The translations under genes and the position numbers were made by a program. A DNA stretch of 64,000 bases, taken from positions 620,001 to 684,000 of the forward strand of contig JAEUWY010000015.1 in NCBI GenBank assembly GCA_022059125.1, given 5' to 3'. Source of the DNA: Corynespora cassiicola (Eukaryota > Ascomycota > Dothideomycetes > Pleosporales > Corynesporascaceae). Positions 33,215 through 43,101 of the stretch are shown here, in pieces. The notes beneath the pieces are model-generated. The model was not told where the DNA came from. It saw only the letters and a program-made list of their open reading frames with translations, and made no database searches. Positions within the stretch are counted from its first letter, which is position 1; each line of letters starts with the position of its first letter.

Positions 33215-34190
33215 CCACACTTCTATCCTCGTCGAGCACTAAAAATGGCAGTCATCGTCTGTATGTAGATTTACTAAATATTTAAAAAGGAAAGACTTTA
33301 GACTTCATGCAGCACATCCAATCACTCCCCGCATCTAAAAAGCCGAAAGGGACCGGGTGATGAGGCAAGAAACTTCTATAAAAATGACTTATACCAGCCA
33401 TCATGTCACTAAAACCTCTGAACCGAATGCGAAATGTCCAGGACCTTGGTTGGATCATTTATCACAGCAGACTCAGTTGCGGCCTCTTAAAACTTTAAAA
33501 AGATCGAGTATGCCTAAAAGTGCAGACTGAAAAGGCGATGACATAAAAGGAGCTGGAGGAGATTTTCATGCGAAAGCAGTAAAATTTACTTCAATACATC
33601 GCATGTCTTCCAAATCCGCCACACCTAAAAACCTATCTAGCTGAATATGGATAACACCGGAGAAGCACACACCAGCACTTTGCACGTTGGAACAATAAAA
33701 CGATGGCTGCACTAACTGATGTTCTAAAACTCCAATTCAAGTAGCATGTCTAAGATCGCACGCTTCATTTTATCATGGTACGACAAAACTAAAACCTACA
33801 AAAATGCGAATAAAGTTTTGTACCTAAAAGTAAAAGACACCGCTATGATATTTTAACAAGGGCGTTTATTGAGAAATATGAGAGAGCAAAGTCTCCTGCC
33901 TGGCCTGCTAAAATTTGCTAGTCGAGATGGGTATGCGAGACCGAGACTTAAAAACTTTTCGAGGAGAGAATATGTGCGACAAAAAGTCTTCGTCCATCTG
34001 GATGCCTAAAATTTACTTGCGCAGAGATATATGCGTGTGGTCAGGGACTAAAATACAAGGAACCCTCCACGGATGAGAGCCGCACTTTTGCTCCCAGGTC
34101 TTATATTAAAATGGATAGACTTACCATGAATGGTCCTGCGTGCGGGTATAAAAGTAACTCAACAGAAGCTGATGACCTTTAAAAAAAAAT
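33215..34190 (+). ncRNA. putative non-coding transcript with TAAAA array
   Basis: About 950 bp containing 23 copies of the pentamer TAAAA on the plus strand, at 33240, 33283, 33336, 33379, 33410, 33488, 33496, 33515, 33544, 33580, 33626, 33696, 33725, 33790, 33825, 33831, 33909, 33949, 34007, 34049, 34107, 34149 and 34180. The complementary TTTTA occurs only twice (33768, 33851). Segments between copies are mostly 30-60 bp, of mixed composition, and have no long frame. A TATA box lies 50 bp upstream. Transcription is inferred from the strand bias and the promoter-like start; there is no direct evidence. The array is seen directly; its function is unknown. Confidence 0.35.
33245..33360 (+). 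CDS. candidate 24-residue spliced peptide frame
   Basis: ATG at 33245 lies 56 bp past the TATA box. A 41 nt intron (33261-33301; GTATGT donor, CTTTAG acceptor) joins to 33302-33360, giving a 24-residue peptide (MAVIVYFMQHIQSLPASKKP then KGTG) and a TGA stop. It is short enough to arise by chance. If real it could be a micropeptide or simply the first exons of a non-coding transcript. Confidence 0.2.
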
Positions 34191-34554
34191 CCAACAACTG
34201 GCATCCCATGTGTTCCCAACTTCCACCATCTTTTTTTTTGTTGAAAAAAAGGCAGGGCTCCTAAGCTATGAAGAGCATGGCTAAAACCGCAAACTCATGA
34301 TGATGATCATCACCACCGTTCAATAATCACTACCCCCAGCAAAAAACTATACCCCAAGTCGAGCATTTCCATGTGATCCATTGCCTAACCTCTATCTATA
34401 TAATGACATGCAAAAAGCAACAATGCAATGCAATGCAATATAACAACTCAACCACCCACCCAAAAATGCAAGACAAAGCCGCCCTCACTCATGCAACCAC
34501 CCGACGTACACCCAAGCATCAATAATACACTATACTACAGTCCAACCCTCTCTA
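34191..34554. other. 3' side of OCT1
   Basis: AT-rich 364 bp that should contain the OCT1 3' untranslated region. A small CAATG tandem repeat lies at 34421-34439. Nothing else seen. Confidence 0.5.
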
Positions 34555-36942
34555 TCACGCTCCAGGACCCCTAACCCCCCAACGACCCACCTCCTCCATC
34601 GCCTTCTCCCCTCCCTCAGCCAACCTCGCATCCCCCAGTACGCCAGCAATGCACTTCCAACCATCCCTGCCGCCACCCCACCTCAAAACCTCATTCTTGT
34701 ACCTCTCGCCATTCTCCCTCTCCACACTGCCCCTGGCGCTCGCCACGCCACCAACTCTCTGGAACACATCTCCCCAAATCTTACCCGCAATCGCCCTGTC
34801 GAAGAGGTAAGAATAGTACGTCGCGCCGTATCCATACAAATGGCCGAAGAATCCCTGCCACGCGGTGCCCTGCGGCTCAGGGATGGAGGCGTGCTTGTTG
34901 TACGTCTGGTGGTACACGGCTGTAGAGTCAAAGCCGGAGTGTAGCGGGAGGTCCGAGTGGTACGCCTGGTCGAGCATTGCGAGCAGGATCTGGGCCTCGG
35001 TCTCGGCGGGCTGGGTGCGCGTGTCGATGGCGAGGCGCTGTTCGAGGGCGGCCATGGGGAGCGGTTTGTCGGTGTCCCAGTGGCGGGCATACAGGGCGAG
35101 GACCTCGGGGCAGGATGCAAAGTGCTCCATCAAGACGGACGGCAGCTCGGCGAAGTCGGTGGCGCAGCGCGTGCCCGAGACGTTTTGCAGCGGGGTGCGG
35201 CCCAGGAACGAGTGCAAGCCATGGCCCATTTCGTGGAAGAGGGTGCGCACGTCGTTGAAGTTGAGGAGCGTCGGGCGCGGGTGGTAGTGCGTGGGGAAGT
35301 CGCAGATGAGGGCTATGGTCGGGAGCTGGAAGTAGCTGTCTGTTTCCTTGTTGTAGGACACGGCCATGCCGTCGACGGCGGCTTCGAGTGGCGACGAAAA
35401 GGGGTGCGGCATCTGGTTCATCTCTTGAATCTCAGAGGCCGAGATCTCGCGCGAGCAGCGCAGTGTAAAGTGTGCGGGGTTGGGCGTCTTGCCTTCGCGT
35501 GAGAAGAGGTCGCAGTACAGCACTGCAATGTGGCCGTCAGTGTCCGACACGACATCAAGGCGGCGCACTCCATCGTCCCATACTTCGCCTGGCTGCGTCT
35601 CGCGGGGGACAAGCCGAATGCCGTAGAGGCGGTCGAACAGCCTCGAAAGTCCCTGCATGACGGTCCCCACGGAGAAGTAGGCGGAAAGAAAGTCTGGCGT
35701 GCGCAACTTGTTGTCCATGTTCGAAAGCAGCTTGTGCGTGTAGTAATACTTGTCCCAGGCATTGATCTGGTCGGGAAAGTTGCTGAGCTTCGCATCCCCC
35801 CTCTTCAACTCCATCAGCTCCTCCAACTCCTGCTGCACCTGGAACTTGTTATCCTCGGCGAGAGCGTTCAGAAACTGATTGACCGCCTGCGGGCTCTTCG
35901 CCATCTTGTTCTCCAGCGTCATGTGCGCAAACGTCTCGTACCCTGACAGCTTGGCCAGCTCTGCGCGATTCTTGAGCATCTTCTCGAGCCGGTTGATGCT
36001 CGGCTTGCTCGCCGTCCGCACCGCCATGTAGATTTCTCTGCGCACGTCCGGATCCTCAACGTACCGCAGGGCCATTTGCGCCTCGTGGTTCATGGTCCCA
36101 ATCTTTGTCTCGCCCCAACTCGTCAGCGCCTTCACCATGTTGGGCTCCATGCCCCTCATGCGGGTGCTCTCGAAGCGCAGGTAGCTCGTCTCGGGCGCCA
36201 TGCGGTCGACAAACTCGCTGCCATCGTGCGCAATCTCGCCGCTGAGCTCGACGAAGCGCTGGCGCGAGCCCTCGGGCAGCTCGATGGCGCTCCGCGAAAA
36301 GTCCTCGATCAGGATCTTGGCCACGACGCGCTCCTGCTCGGTCCAGCTGTCGTACACCTCGGGGATGGCGGCGGCGCGCTTGAGCTGGTCGTTGAGGATG
36401 GTGGTCGTGTTGAGCTGGTTCATGTATTGGAACATGACGGCGTAGGCCTGGTGCGCCGCATGCTGGATCTGGCGGCTTGGATGCGTGCCGCGCACAAAGT
36501 CTGCGAGGTCGATGACCCTGCAGAGCAGATCCGACAGGCGGTCCAAATCCTTGACCATGCTCTTGTAGTCCTGCACCGAGCTGGCGGTGCTCACCTTCTC
36601 GACGACGGCATTGCAGCGCTGCAGCGTCGTCTGGACAAAGGCGCGGAAGCCGTCCGGTTTGGTCAGGTAGCGGTTCCCGACGATGCCAGTGGGGGGATTC
36701 TTCTTGGAGTTGCGCGAGAAGCTGTCCCAGAAGGAGGCATTGTCGAAGATTTTGCGCAGGGCGTCGTCGTCCTCTTTTGCCCTCGCGGTCCCCAGGCCGT
36801 ACAAGGACGAGGCGGGCGGCGATGCAGGGTCGCGTGCAGCGGCGGCAGCGGTTGTATTAAATCTCGTCTGGCGACTCCGCTGCAGCTGGCATCGCGAGCA
36901 GATCCAGGGCGCCGTCTGGGGGCGTACGAGGCGTTTGAGCAT
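34555..36942 (-). CDS. OCT1: mitochondrial intermediate peptidase
   Basis: Single exon of 795 residues from the chosen start (MLKRLVRPQTAPWICSRCQL), an arginine-rich mitochondrial presequence. The open frame runs further upstream (to 37170), but into the divergent promoter. This is an M3-family metallopeptidase of the matrix that removes an octapeptide from imported precursors after the main processing peptidase. The zinc site is HEMGH at residues 570-574 within LFHEMGHGLHSFLGRT. The helical N-terminal M3 region and the MLDQAYHSDLP and GYGATYYSYLFDRAIAG segments near the C-terminus are also typical. It shares a 227 bp divergent promoter with MIC26/27, another mitochondrial gene. Confidence 0.95.
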   Translation of the reverse strand: MLKRLVRPQTAPWICSRCQLQRSRQTRFNTTAAAAARDPASPPASSLYGLGTARAKEDDDALRKIFDNASFWDSFSRNSKKNPPTGIVGNRYLTKPDGFRAFVQTTLQRCNAVVEKVSTASSVQDYKSMVKDLDRLSDLLCRVIDLADFVRGTHPSRQIQHAAHQAYAVMFQYMNQLNTTTILNDQLKRAAAIPEVYDSWTEQERVVAKILIEDFSRSAIELPEGSRQRFVELSGEIAHDGSEFVDRMAPETSYLRFESTRMRGMEPNMVKALTSWGETKIGTMNHEAQMALRYVEDPDVRREIYMAVRTASKPSINRLEKMLKNRAELAKLSGYETFAHMTLENKMAKSPQAVNQFLNALAEDNKFQVQQELEELMELKRGDAKLSNFPDQINAWDKYYYTHKLLSNMDNKLRTPDFLSAYFSVGTVMQGLSRLFDRLYGIRLVPRETQPGEVWDDGVRRLDVVSDTDGHIAVLYCDLFSREGKTPNPAHFTLRCSREISASEIQEMNQMPHPFSSPLEAAVDGMAVSYNKETDSYFQLPTIALICDFPTHYHPRPTLLNFNDVRTLFHEMGHGLHSFLGRTPLQNVSGTRCATDFAELPSVLMEHFASCPEVLALYARHWDTDKPLPMAALEQRLAIDTRTQPAETEAQILLAMLDQAYHSDLPLHSGFDSTAVYHQTYNKHASIPEPQGTAWQGFFGHLYGYGATYYSYLFDRAIAGKIWGDVFQRVGGVASARGSVERENGERYKNEVLRWGGGRDGWKCIAGVLGDARLAEGGEKAMEEVGRWGVRGPGA

Positions 36943-37169
36943 GGCGCAGGCGGTCGTGGAGCGAGAAAGCGGCGGGCCTGCCGTCGTGAAGGCGACTAAA
37001 CCAACGACATACGTCGGTCGCAGCAGCTGGCTGGCTGGCTCGCTGGCTCGCTGTACCCGGCCGCCCGTGCAAGGGCCAAGATCTCTTTCCCGTTTATCCT
37101 CAACCTCAACACCACCCGTCCACCGACGACACCCGCCCATCTCCCCGTTGCGCACGCACCCCTCACACA

Positions 37170-38027
37170 ATGGCCTTTAGACCGCTGCTCCGGCAGGTGC
37201 GTGTCCCCTCAATTGACCCATCAGGCCCCCTTCTAACCCCCTCTCCAGCGCGCCGTCGTCCCCGCCGTGGCCGCCGTCGTCGGCTCCAGCATGTTCATGG
37301 CACCACGCACCCTCCACGCCGAGGAGCCCTTTGACGCATCCGTACGTCCTCTCCCCCGCCCGCCCCAAGCTCCAAACCCTAACAATACCCAAAGTCAAAC
37401 CGCAAGCCCATCTACGACGACACCCCCCTCGACAGCGTGACCCCAATCCCCACCACTCCCCCAACCCCCTCCACCCCATCCTCCTCCCCGGACGAGCAGT
37501 CCTCGTACCGCCCGACCCCCACCGACCGCCTCGCCGTGCAAATCGGCCACGCCCGCCTCGCCCTCTACCACCAAGCCACCCGCGCCGAATCCCGCGTCAA
37601 CGCCGCCCTGACCGAGACCCTGCGCCTGGAGCACAGCTTCACCAGCACCATCCGCTCGCTGGCCCCGCCCAAGGAGTCGGGCGAGAAGGTGTTCCCCGGC
37701 GCCTTGTACGTGCTCGTGGCCAGCATGGCGGGCTCCATCGTGACGCGCAACCGCAACATCTTGCTGCGCGCCTCGGCGCCCGTGGCTATCGGCGTTGGCG
37801 CTGCGTATGCCGTGCTGCCCATCACCATGCGCAATGTGGGTGATTTGGTCTGGTCGTATGAGGAGAGGTATCCCGCGGTTGCGGAGGCGCATCTCAAGAC
37901 TAGGGCCCGCGTGAGCAAGTTTTTGGAGACGGGCAAGGCGCATAGTCAGATGACGGTCGGGATGGTGCAGGATAAGGTTGGGGAGGTGAGGGAGGGGCTG
38001 GATGATTGGTTCAGGAAGGGGAAATAG
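37170..38027 (+). CDS. MICOS complex subunit MIC26/MIC27 (apolipoprotein O-like)
   Basis: Three exons, 37170-37196, 37249-37341 and 37395-38027, give 250 residues. The first two short exons encode a presequence (MAFRPLLRQRAVVPAVAAVV). Two hydrophobic Gly-containing spans, LYVLVASMAGSIVTR and ASAPVAIGVGAAYAVLPI, match the two membrane segments of APOO/APOOL proteins. A Pro/Ser/Thr-rich linker precedes TDRLAVQIGHARLALYH. MICOS shapes cristae junctions in the inner mitochondrial membrane. Fungal members are called MIC26 or MIC27, and I cannot separate the two by eye. The third-exon acceptor is a weak CCAAAG. It is divergently transcribed from OCT1. Confidence 0.88.
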
Positions 38028-38736
38028 ATGGTTCATTCTGGTTTCCCTGCTTTTCATTCCCCCTTCGTTGCCGGGGATTGATGGATGGAAGAAAATAGGT
38101 GGTGCTTGTGTGACGTACGAACATTTTGTACAATACCTTTGATAGAACGGCACGTACGCAAGCGAGCAGCCAGCAGCAGTAGTAGCAGCGAGAGAGTCAG
38201 CCCTCTGGTGTGACACTCTTTTTTCCATTTCATCTCCTTGGCCAATTCTCAAATTTTTCATTTGTTACATACTGTAGCATCCCGCTCGATCCTGGACCTT
38301 GTCCACCCGACCGCGTCTCGTCCCATCTCCTGTGATGAGACAAATGGACAAGAATGTCCGCCATGCCATGCCATGCCATGCTTTGGCCGGCCCTACCTAA
38401 CTTCACCCCCTTTGCTTGCCCACGCAAGAGTCTAATGTAATCATACAAAAGCAAAAAAGCCGCGATCCCTCGCCCTAGTATGGAAAAGTGAAACGAAAAT
38501 AAAAGAAAGCCGGGGAGGGCAATACTGAAGCTAAATCTGGATGCCCAAGCCAGGCCTAAGCCCGAGGGTTGACTGGCTTAAAAATGTCCCGTCCTTGTTT
38601 GTGTCCCGTCCGTAAATGCAAAAACTCCCGCCCCCTCGCGCGCAGGTATAATATTATAACCGCCGTAGTATCGTGAAAATGTAGAGAAAAAAAACTCGGT
38701 GTGAACCGAAAGGTCAGGGCGGGCATCGGAGACGTG
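38028..38736. other. intergenic between convergent MIC26/27 and MED14
   Basis: 3' regions of both genes. Contains a CCATG tandem repeat at 38361-38381. No gene. Confidence 0.55.
38361..38381. repeat. 5 bp microsatellite (CCATG)n
   Basis: Four perfect CCATG units in the MIC26/27 to MED14 intergenic region. Confidence 0.9.
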
Positions 38737-41700
38737 TTAGTCAAGCTCGATGATCTCCTGCTTCAGCTTGGCGTTAGCATTCGCGCTCTGCTTCACGCCA
38801 GCATTGGCAATCTTGCTCTGACCTTGAGGCCTCTGCCCCGGTGCAGGCGCCCTGGGACCCGCTGGTGCAGTCGGATTGCCTCCGCCTGCGTTTGCACTAG
38901 CTGTCACCTCTTCATAGGGCTTCTGTCCCTCTTCAGCAGCGCAGTCAATTACTGTCTCGTGAAGCCGTTTGATGACTTGGGGGATGCTACCCATCTCGGC
39001 AATGATTCCAGAATGGACACCGAACCACGACTCTCCAGACTCTCGGAACAACTGCTGCAGGGCTGACTTGAGCTTTGGAAGCCGCTTGTGGCTGGGCGAG
39101 CGTTCAGCGACCGGCCGGAAATCAGCCGCCCTCTTTTCATTATCCTCAATCGACCATACCACCTTGTCGTCCTTGGGCTTCAGGCGTATATCAAAGGAGC
39201 ATTGAGGGTTCTGGTACGTGAGGCGGTACTGGCCGATGCTGTGCGCATGGATCGTCGGATTGCGATAGTTGCCCTTGCTCTGCTCCTGGCTCTCCACCTC
39301 GTGCAGGCCCGTCATGATGGGTCGGGTGAGCAGCAGAGTCGTGCAGAACCGCTCAAGTCCCGAATTCTCGGTGATGCCACCATCCAACATCTTGGGACAC
39401 CTATCGTTGATGATCTCGGTGAGGAATTTGTGGATGCGATTATGGGGATTCTTCTGCCCCAGCTGTAGCTTGATCTCGGACTCGGCTCCGAAATTGACGG
39501 CGGCCGTGTAGTTGTCGCCATATTGGAACCGCACTTCTTGCAATGACGAAGACCTGAGAACCATCTTCCGCTTCTCAAGAGTCGTGGTAAAGGATCGCAG
39601 GCGGTTCACGTCTCGCAGGCGCGCCTTCAACTCGTCCACAACCGACTCTCCAAACGGAGAAGAAAGGAGTATATAAAACTCGCCGCTCTTGGAAAAGCCA
39701 ATGTTCTTCTGCGGCGATGCAGACACGAGCTTCCGCAGACCAGCCTCTTCGGACTTGATGACGGTGCCCGTCGCAATGTGCCATACGTTTCTCTTGTCCG
39801 CACGGGGGCGTTGGAATATGAGCCGCATCCGTGGCTCTAGCCATTGCACTCCCTTTGGCCGCGACTCTAACAAATCGCAGGTCCGGAGCTCGATGGCCCA
39901 GCCGTGCAAAAGCAGTACCTGGGCGTCCGAAAGCGGGTTCGTTGCTACTTCGTTCTCGATCCTGTACGGTTGGTGCTCAGCGTCGAGTTTCGCCTGGTTG
40001 GCAGTCACGGCAACAAGCTGTGCAGCGACTCTCTCCATGCTCGACAAGAAATCTCGATTGATTGGCAGCGTCTTTCCGTCTGGCCTGTGCATCTCCACCT
40101 GCTTGGCGCTGACGATCCCGCTGCCGCGGTGGGCCATTTGGACGATCCACCAGGACTCGCCCGATGCGTCGATAATGGTAGCCAGGGCCCATTTGCCTGG
40201 CCAACCGCGCGGGTAATGAAGGACAAACTGCAAAATGTCACGGCCCACTGCCTGCTTGACGTTATCCAGCCCAATCTCCGTCCGAGACATTGGCAGCCAT
40301 CCGAGCTGATGAGCATTTCGTTGAATCTGATCCAGAAGAGTGCGTGCCAGTAACTGCATCAGCATTTGACCAATGTGTGAGGGGTCTCTGGCGTTGATGA
40401 AATGCTCGGCCTGGCTTGATACGTGGTTGGCTGGGCGCAGGATAAATCTCCCAGTGACGGGTTCCATGGACAGGGTAGTCTTGTCTGCAGAGGCTCCCAA
40501 TGCGGCTTCGAGCGAGCATTCCGAAGGCTCCTCGGGCGAGAACTCGGCCTTGATGCGCATCTTTGGGCTCAGATTGTTGCGAGCAGTTTCGAGCAGGTGG
40601 GCGACGTGCAGAGAAATGACACGCTTCAGCATGCGCTCCAGGGACAGATTCTTCCAGTCGAATGCCAAATCGACATCGGATATCTCGACCCCCTGGCGAA
40701 ACCACCGCACCGTCAAAGACGAGACCGGTGGACCCTTCCATGAGATCTTGCCGTCCTTGGGACGATTGCTCGAGATGCCAATTTCGATCCAGTTCTTGCG
40801 GCCGGGCTTGTCCATCCAGTACTGAATCACTAGCGCTCGATGAACGGGCTCGACCTTGAGCGAGCCAGCCCAGCCGGCGCGCAAAAGCTCGAATGCCTGC
40901 GATTTGAGAACGGTGATCTTGTGCGTCAAGATGAACTTGTGCAAAAAGTCAAAGCAACCCGTCAATCCAGTCTGGCTGAGGATGTAGTCCGCCTGCCTCT
41001 TCAACTGTCCAATGAACCGACTCCGAGTTGATATTGATGGTGCCGGAGTAAACAGGAGCCGCATGTCGATGAAGTGCCACTGGTCTGACAAGTCGTCTGC
41101 GAAGGAAATGACGTCGAATTCAAACTCATTGTCCACAACAAAGGTCGCTCGCCCAGATTCGATTCTCCATTTGCGAAGGTGCCGCGGCAGCGTCTCATGC
41201 ACATTGAGCCGTATCGACAATGCTGTGTTCATGTACCTAAGCAGCTCGAGCGCCTTTTCGGACGAAATGGGCTCCGGGGGGATAAATCCCATCTAAAAAT
41301 GTCAACGTCACCCGCGGTCTGATGATCAAAACTTACGTCTGGGATCCAACCCGCCTTGCCAGTCCCCAGTATCTCCAGAGATGTCCTGAGGTCCGGATTG
41401 TACTCTCGCATGTAGTTTGACAGCACCTTCATCGTCTCCAACTGAACGTCGACGGCATCAATCTGGGCACTCTGGTCCTTCATCCATTGGAACAAGTCAA
41501 TCAGCTTGGACACATCGACAGAAGACCGCTTGCCCCAGTCCAAGAGGACCAGGAGTTTGATAAACTTGCTCCTGTTGGTCTGGGCAAAGTGCATCAGAAT
41601 GAGCTTCTTCTGCTTGTTCGCTTCGGGATCGATGCCGCCGTTGGCCATGCCGTACGACCCAAGCCCATTGGCCATGACGCCATTGGCCTGGGGGTTGACG

Positions 41701-42029
41701 GGCATGTCGGCCATGGACTGCAGCACTTCGGTAAGGTCATTGTAGCACTCTTGGGCGATGCGCACAATCAGCTTGGACAGCGGATGGTAGAACTCGGAGG
41801 CGAGATGCTGGATCTCTGGCGGCAATTGCGCGACCTGATCAGCCGCGGACCCGGAAAAAGACATGGAGGCGCCATTGACAGCAGGCGCCGCCGAGGCTCC
41901 GTTGGCGGTGGGCGTGTCCTTTCGTGGAGTGCCGTTGATCATTTTGCCATCGTAGGCGCGCTTCTTGAAGTCTCCGTCCCTTGGGCCCATGGCTCCGTCT
42001 GCACCGTGATTCATGATGCGGCCTGGCAT
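38737..42029 (-). CDS. MED14: Mediator subunit 14 (Rgr1)
   Basis: Two exons, 42029-41337 and 41292-38737, separated by a 44 nt intron, give 1082 residues. MED14 is the backbone subunit linking the Mediator head, middle and tail modules. The N-terminal MED14 domain is recognisable from AQLPPEIQHLASEFYHPLSK to the LLDWGKRSSVDVSKLIDLFQ block, and continues after the intron as WIPD-MGFIPPEPISSEKALELLRYMNT. The start MPGRIMNHG resembles orthologs; twelve more upstream codons are open. The C-terminus ends in a low-complexity Pro/Ala/Asn tail and KLKQEIIELD. A long GC-rich upstream region separates it from the Atg22-like gene. Confidence 0.94.
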
Positions 42030-43101
42030 AGTCTGCCCCCGGTCCCCCAGCTCTTCGCCGCGCACACTCCTGCCGCTCTCTACGGCCTTCCCCGCACCGT
42101 CTACGGCGCGTCTTGAACTGGGCGCTGGCTCTATCTTGGGCCGGGCAGGTGGTGAATCCTGTGCAGGTCGGGTGGCAATGGGCGGCCGCCGGGGGGATGC
42201 GAGGCGGGCCGCGGGTGCAGATGCGGTCGCGGCGGCGGGCGCGGGTGTGAAGAGAGGCGAGCAGGAGCAGCGGAGGCGGAATCACAGATTCACGGGTTGG
42301 CGCGTGCAGTGGGGTCGCGGTGGTGGTGCAGCGGCAGGGCTATCTCATGTCGGCAGGGCTCGCTCCTCTGCGGGCACGCCTGCGCGACGGCGACGAGGCG
42401 AGAGGCGGGTCGCAATCGACGTCGGGGTCGCGGCGGGCGGTGGATGTGGGCGGCGCGCGCGTGGGCAGGCAGGCAGGCGGGTGGTGGGTGTCGGGTGCTG
42501 GGGGTGTCGTGGTGATGTCGCAGCTGGCACGCAGAGGACGAGGGCGTGAAGGGCAGGTCAAAGAGGGTGGGCCCTGACGAGAGGGCTCTTGGCGGGCGAG
42601 CCTTGGGACGCCAGCCTTGGGGCGCCGGCCAAACAATGACGGACGGCGCACCCACTGCACGGCTGCTCACGGCGGCTGCTCACGGCGGCTGCTCACCTCG
42701 CGGGGGGAACCATCGCCAGCGGCCCGCGCCAGAGCGAGTCGTCGCCCGCCGCCGTCTCGTCTTGCCCGCTCGCGCTGGCAGCCTCGCTGCATAAACGGCC
42801 GTCGTGCACTATCTGGAGCCATCACTGACATGTGCCCGTTCGGTCACGCCGCCATGCCATGCCCCCATGCAAGCTCCTCCACACGAGATCAACCTCCCCG
42901 ACCACACCCCCAGCCTCCAGCGCACCCAGCGGCCCTCCGCTCCCTCGTCCTACTCCCTCGCCCTGCCCTTGCCCTGCCCTCGCCCTGCCCTCCTCCGTGC
43001 TGCCTCTCTCCTCCCCGTCGCGCGCGCCCGCCATGTCTCAGTCGCGGTAACCCTGCACCGCGCCCAATCACAGCCCGCCTTGTGACCAGCAACCGGCCGC
43101 A
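42030..43101. promoter_or_regulatory. 1.1 kb GC-rich divergent promoter region
   Basis: Lies between the divergent starts of MED14 and the Atg22-like permease. Very GC-rich, with long arginine/proline/alanine-biased frames in several phases that I take as composition artefacts. Contains a 13 bp tandem repeat at 42661-42696. No separate gene is supported. Confidence 0.45.
42661..42696. repeat. 13 bp tandem repeat
   Basis: The unit GGCTGCTCACGGC is repeated 2.8 times without error within the MED14 to Atg22-like intergenic region. Confidence 0.85.

Noticed and set aside
36076..36999. 307-codon plus-strand frame in OCT1
   Set aside because: Antisense to a conserved M3 peptidase exon; no domain of its own.
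42030..43101. Several long frames in the MED14 to Atg22-like intergenic region
   Set aside because: High GC makes stops rare; frames are Arg/Pro/Ala-biased in every phase and none has a domain.
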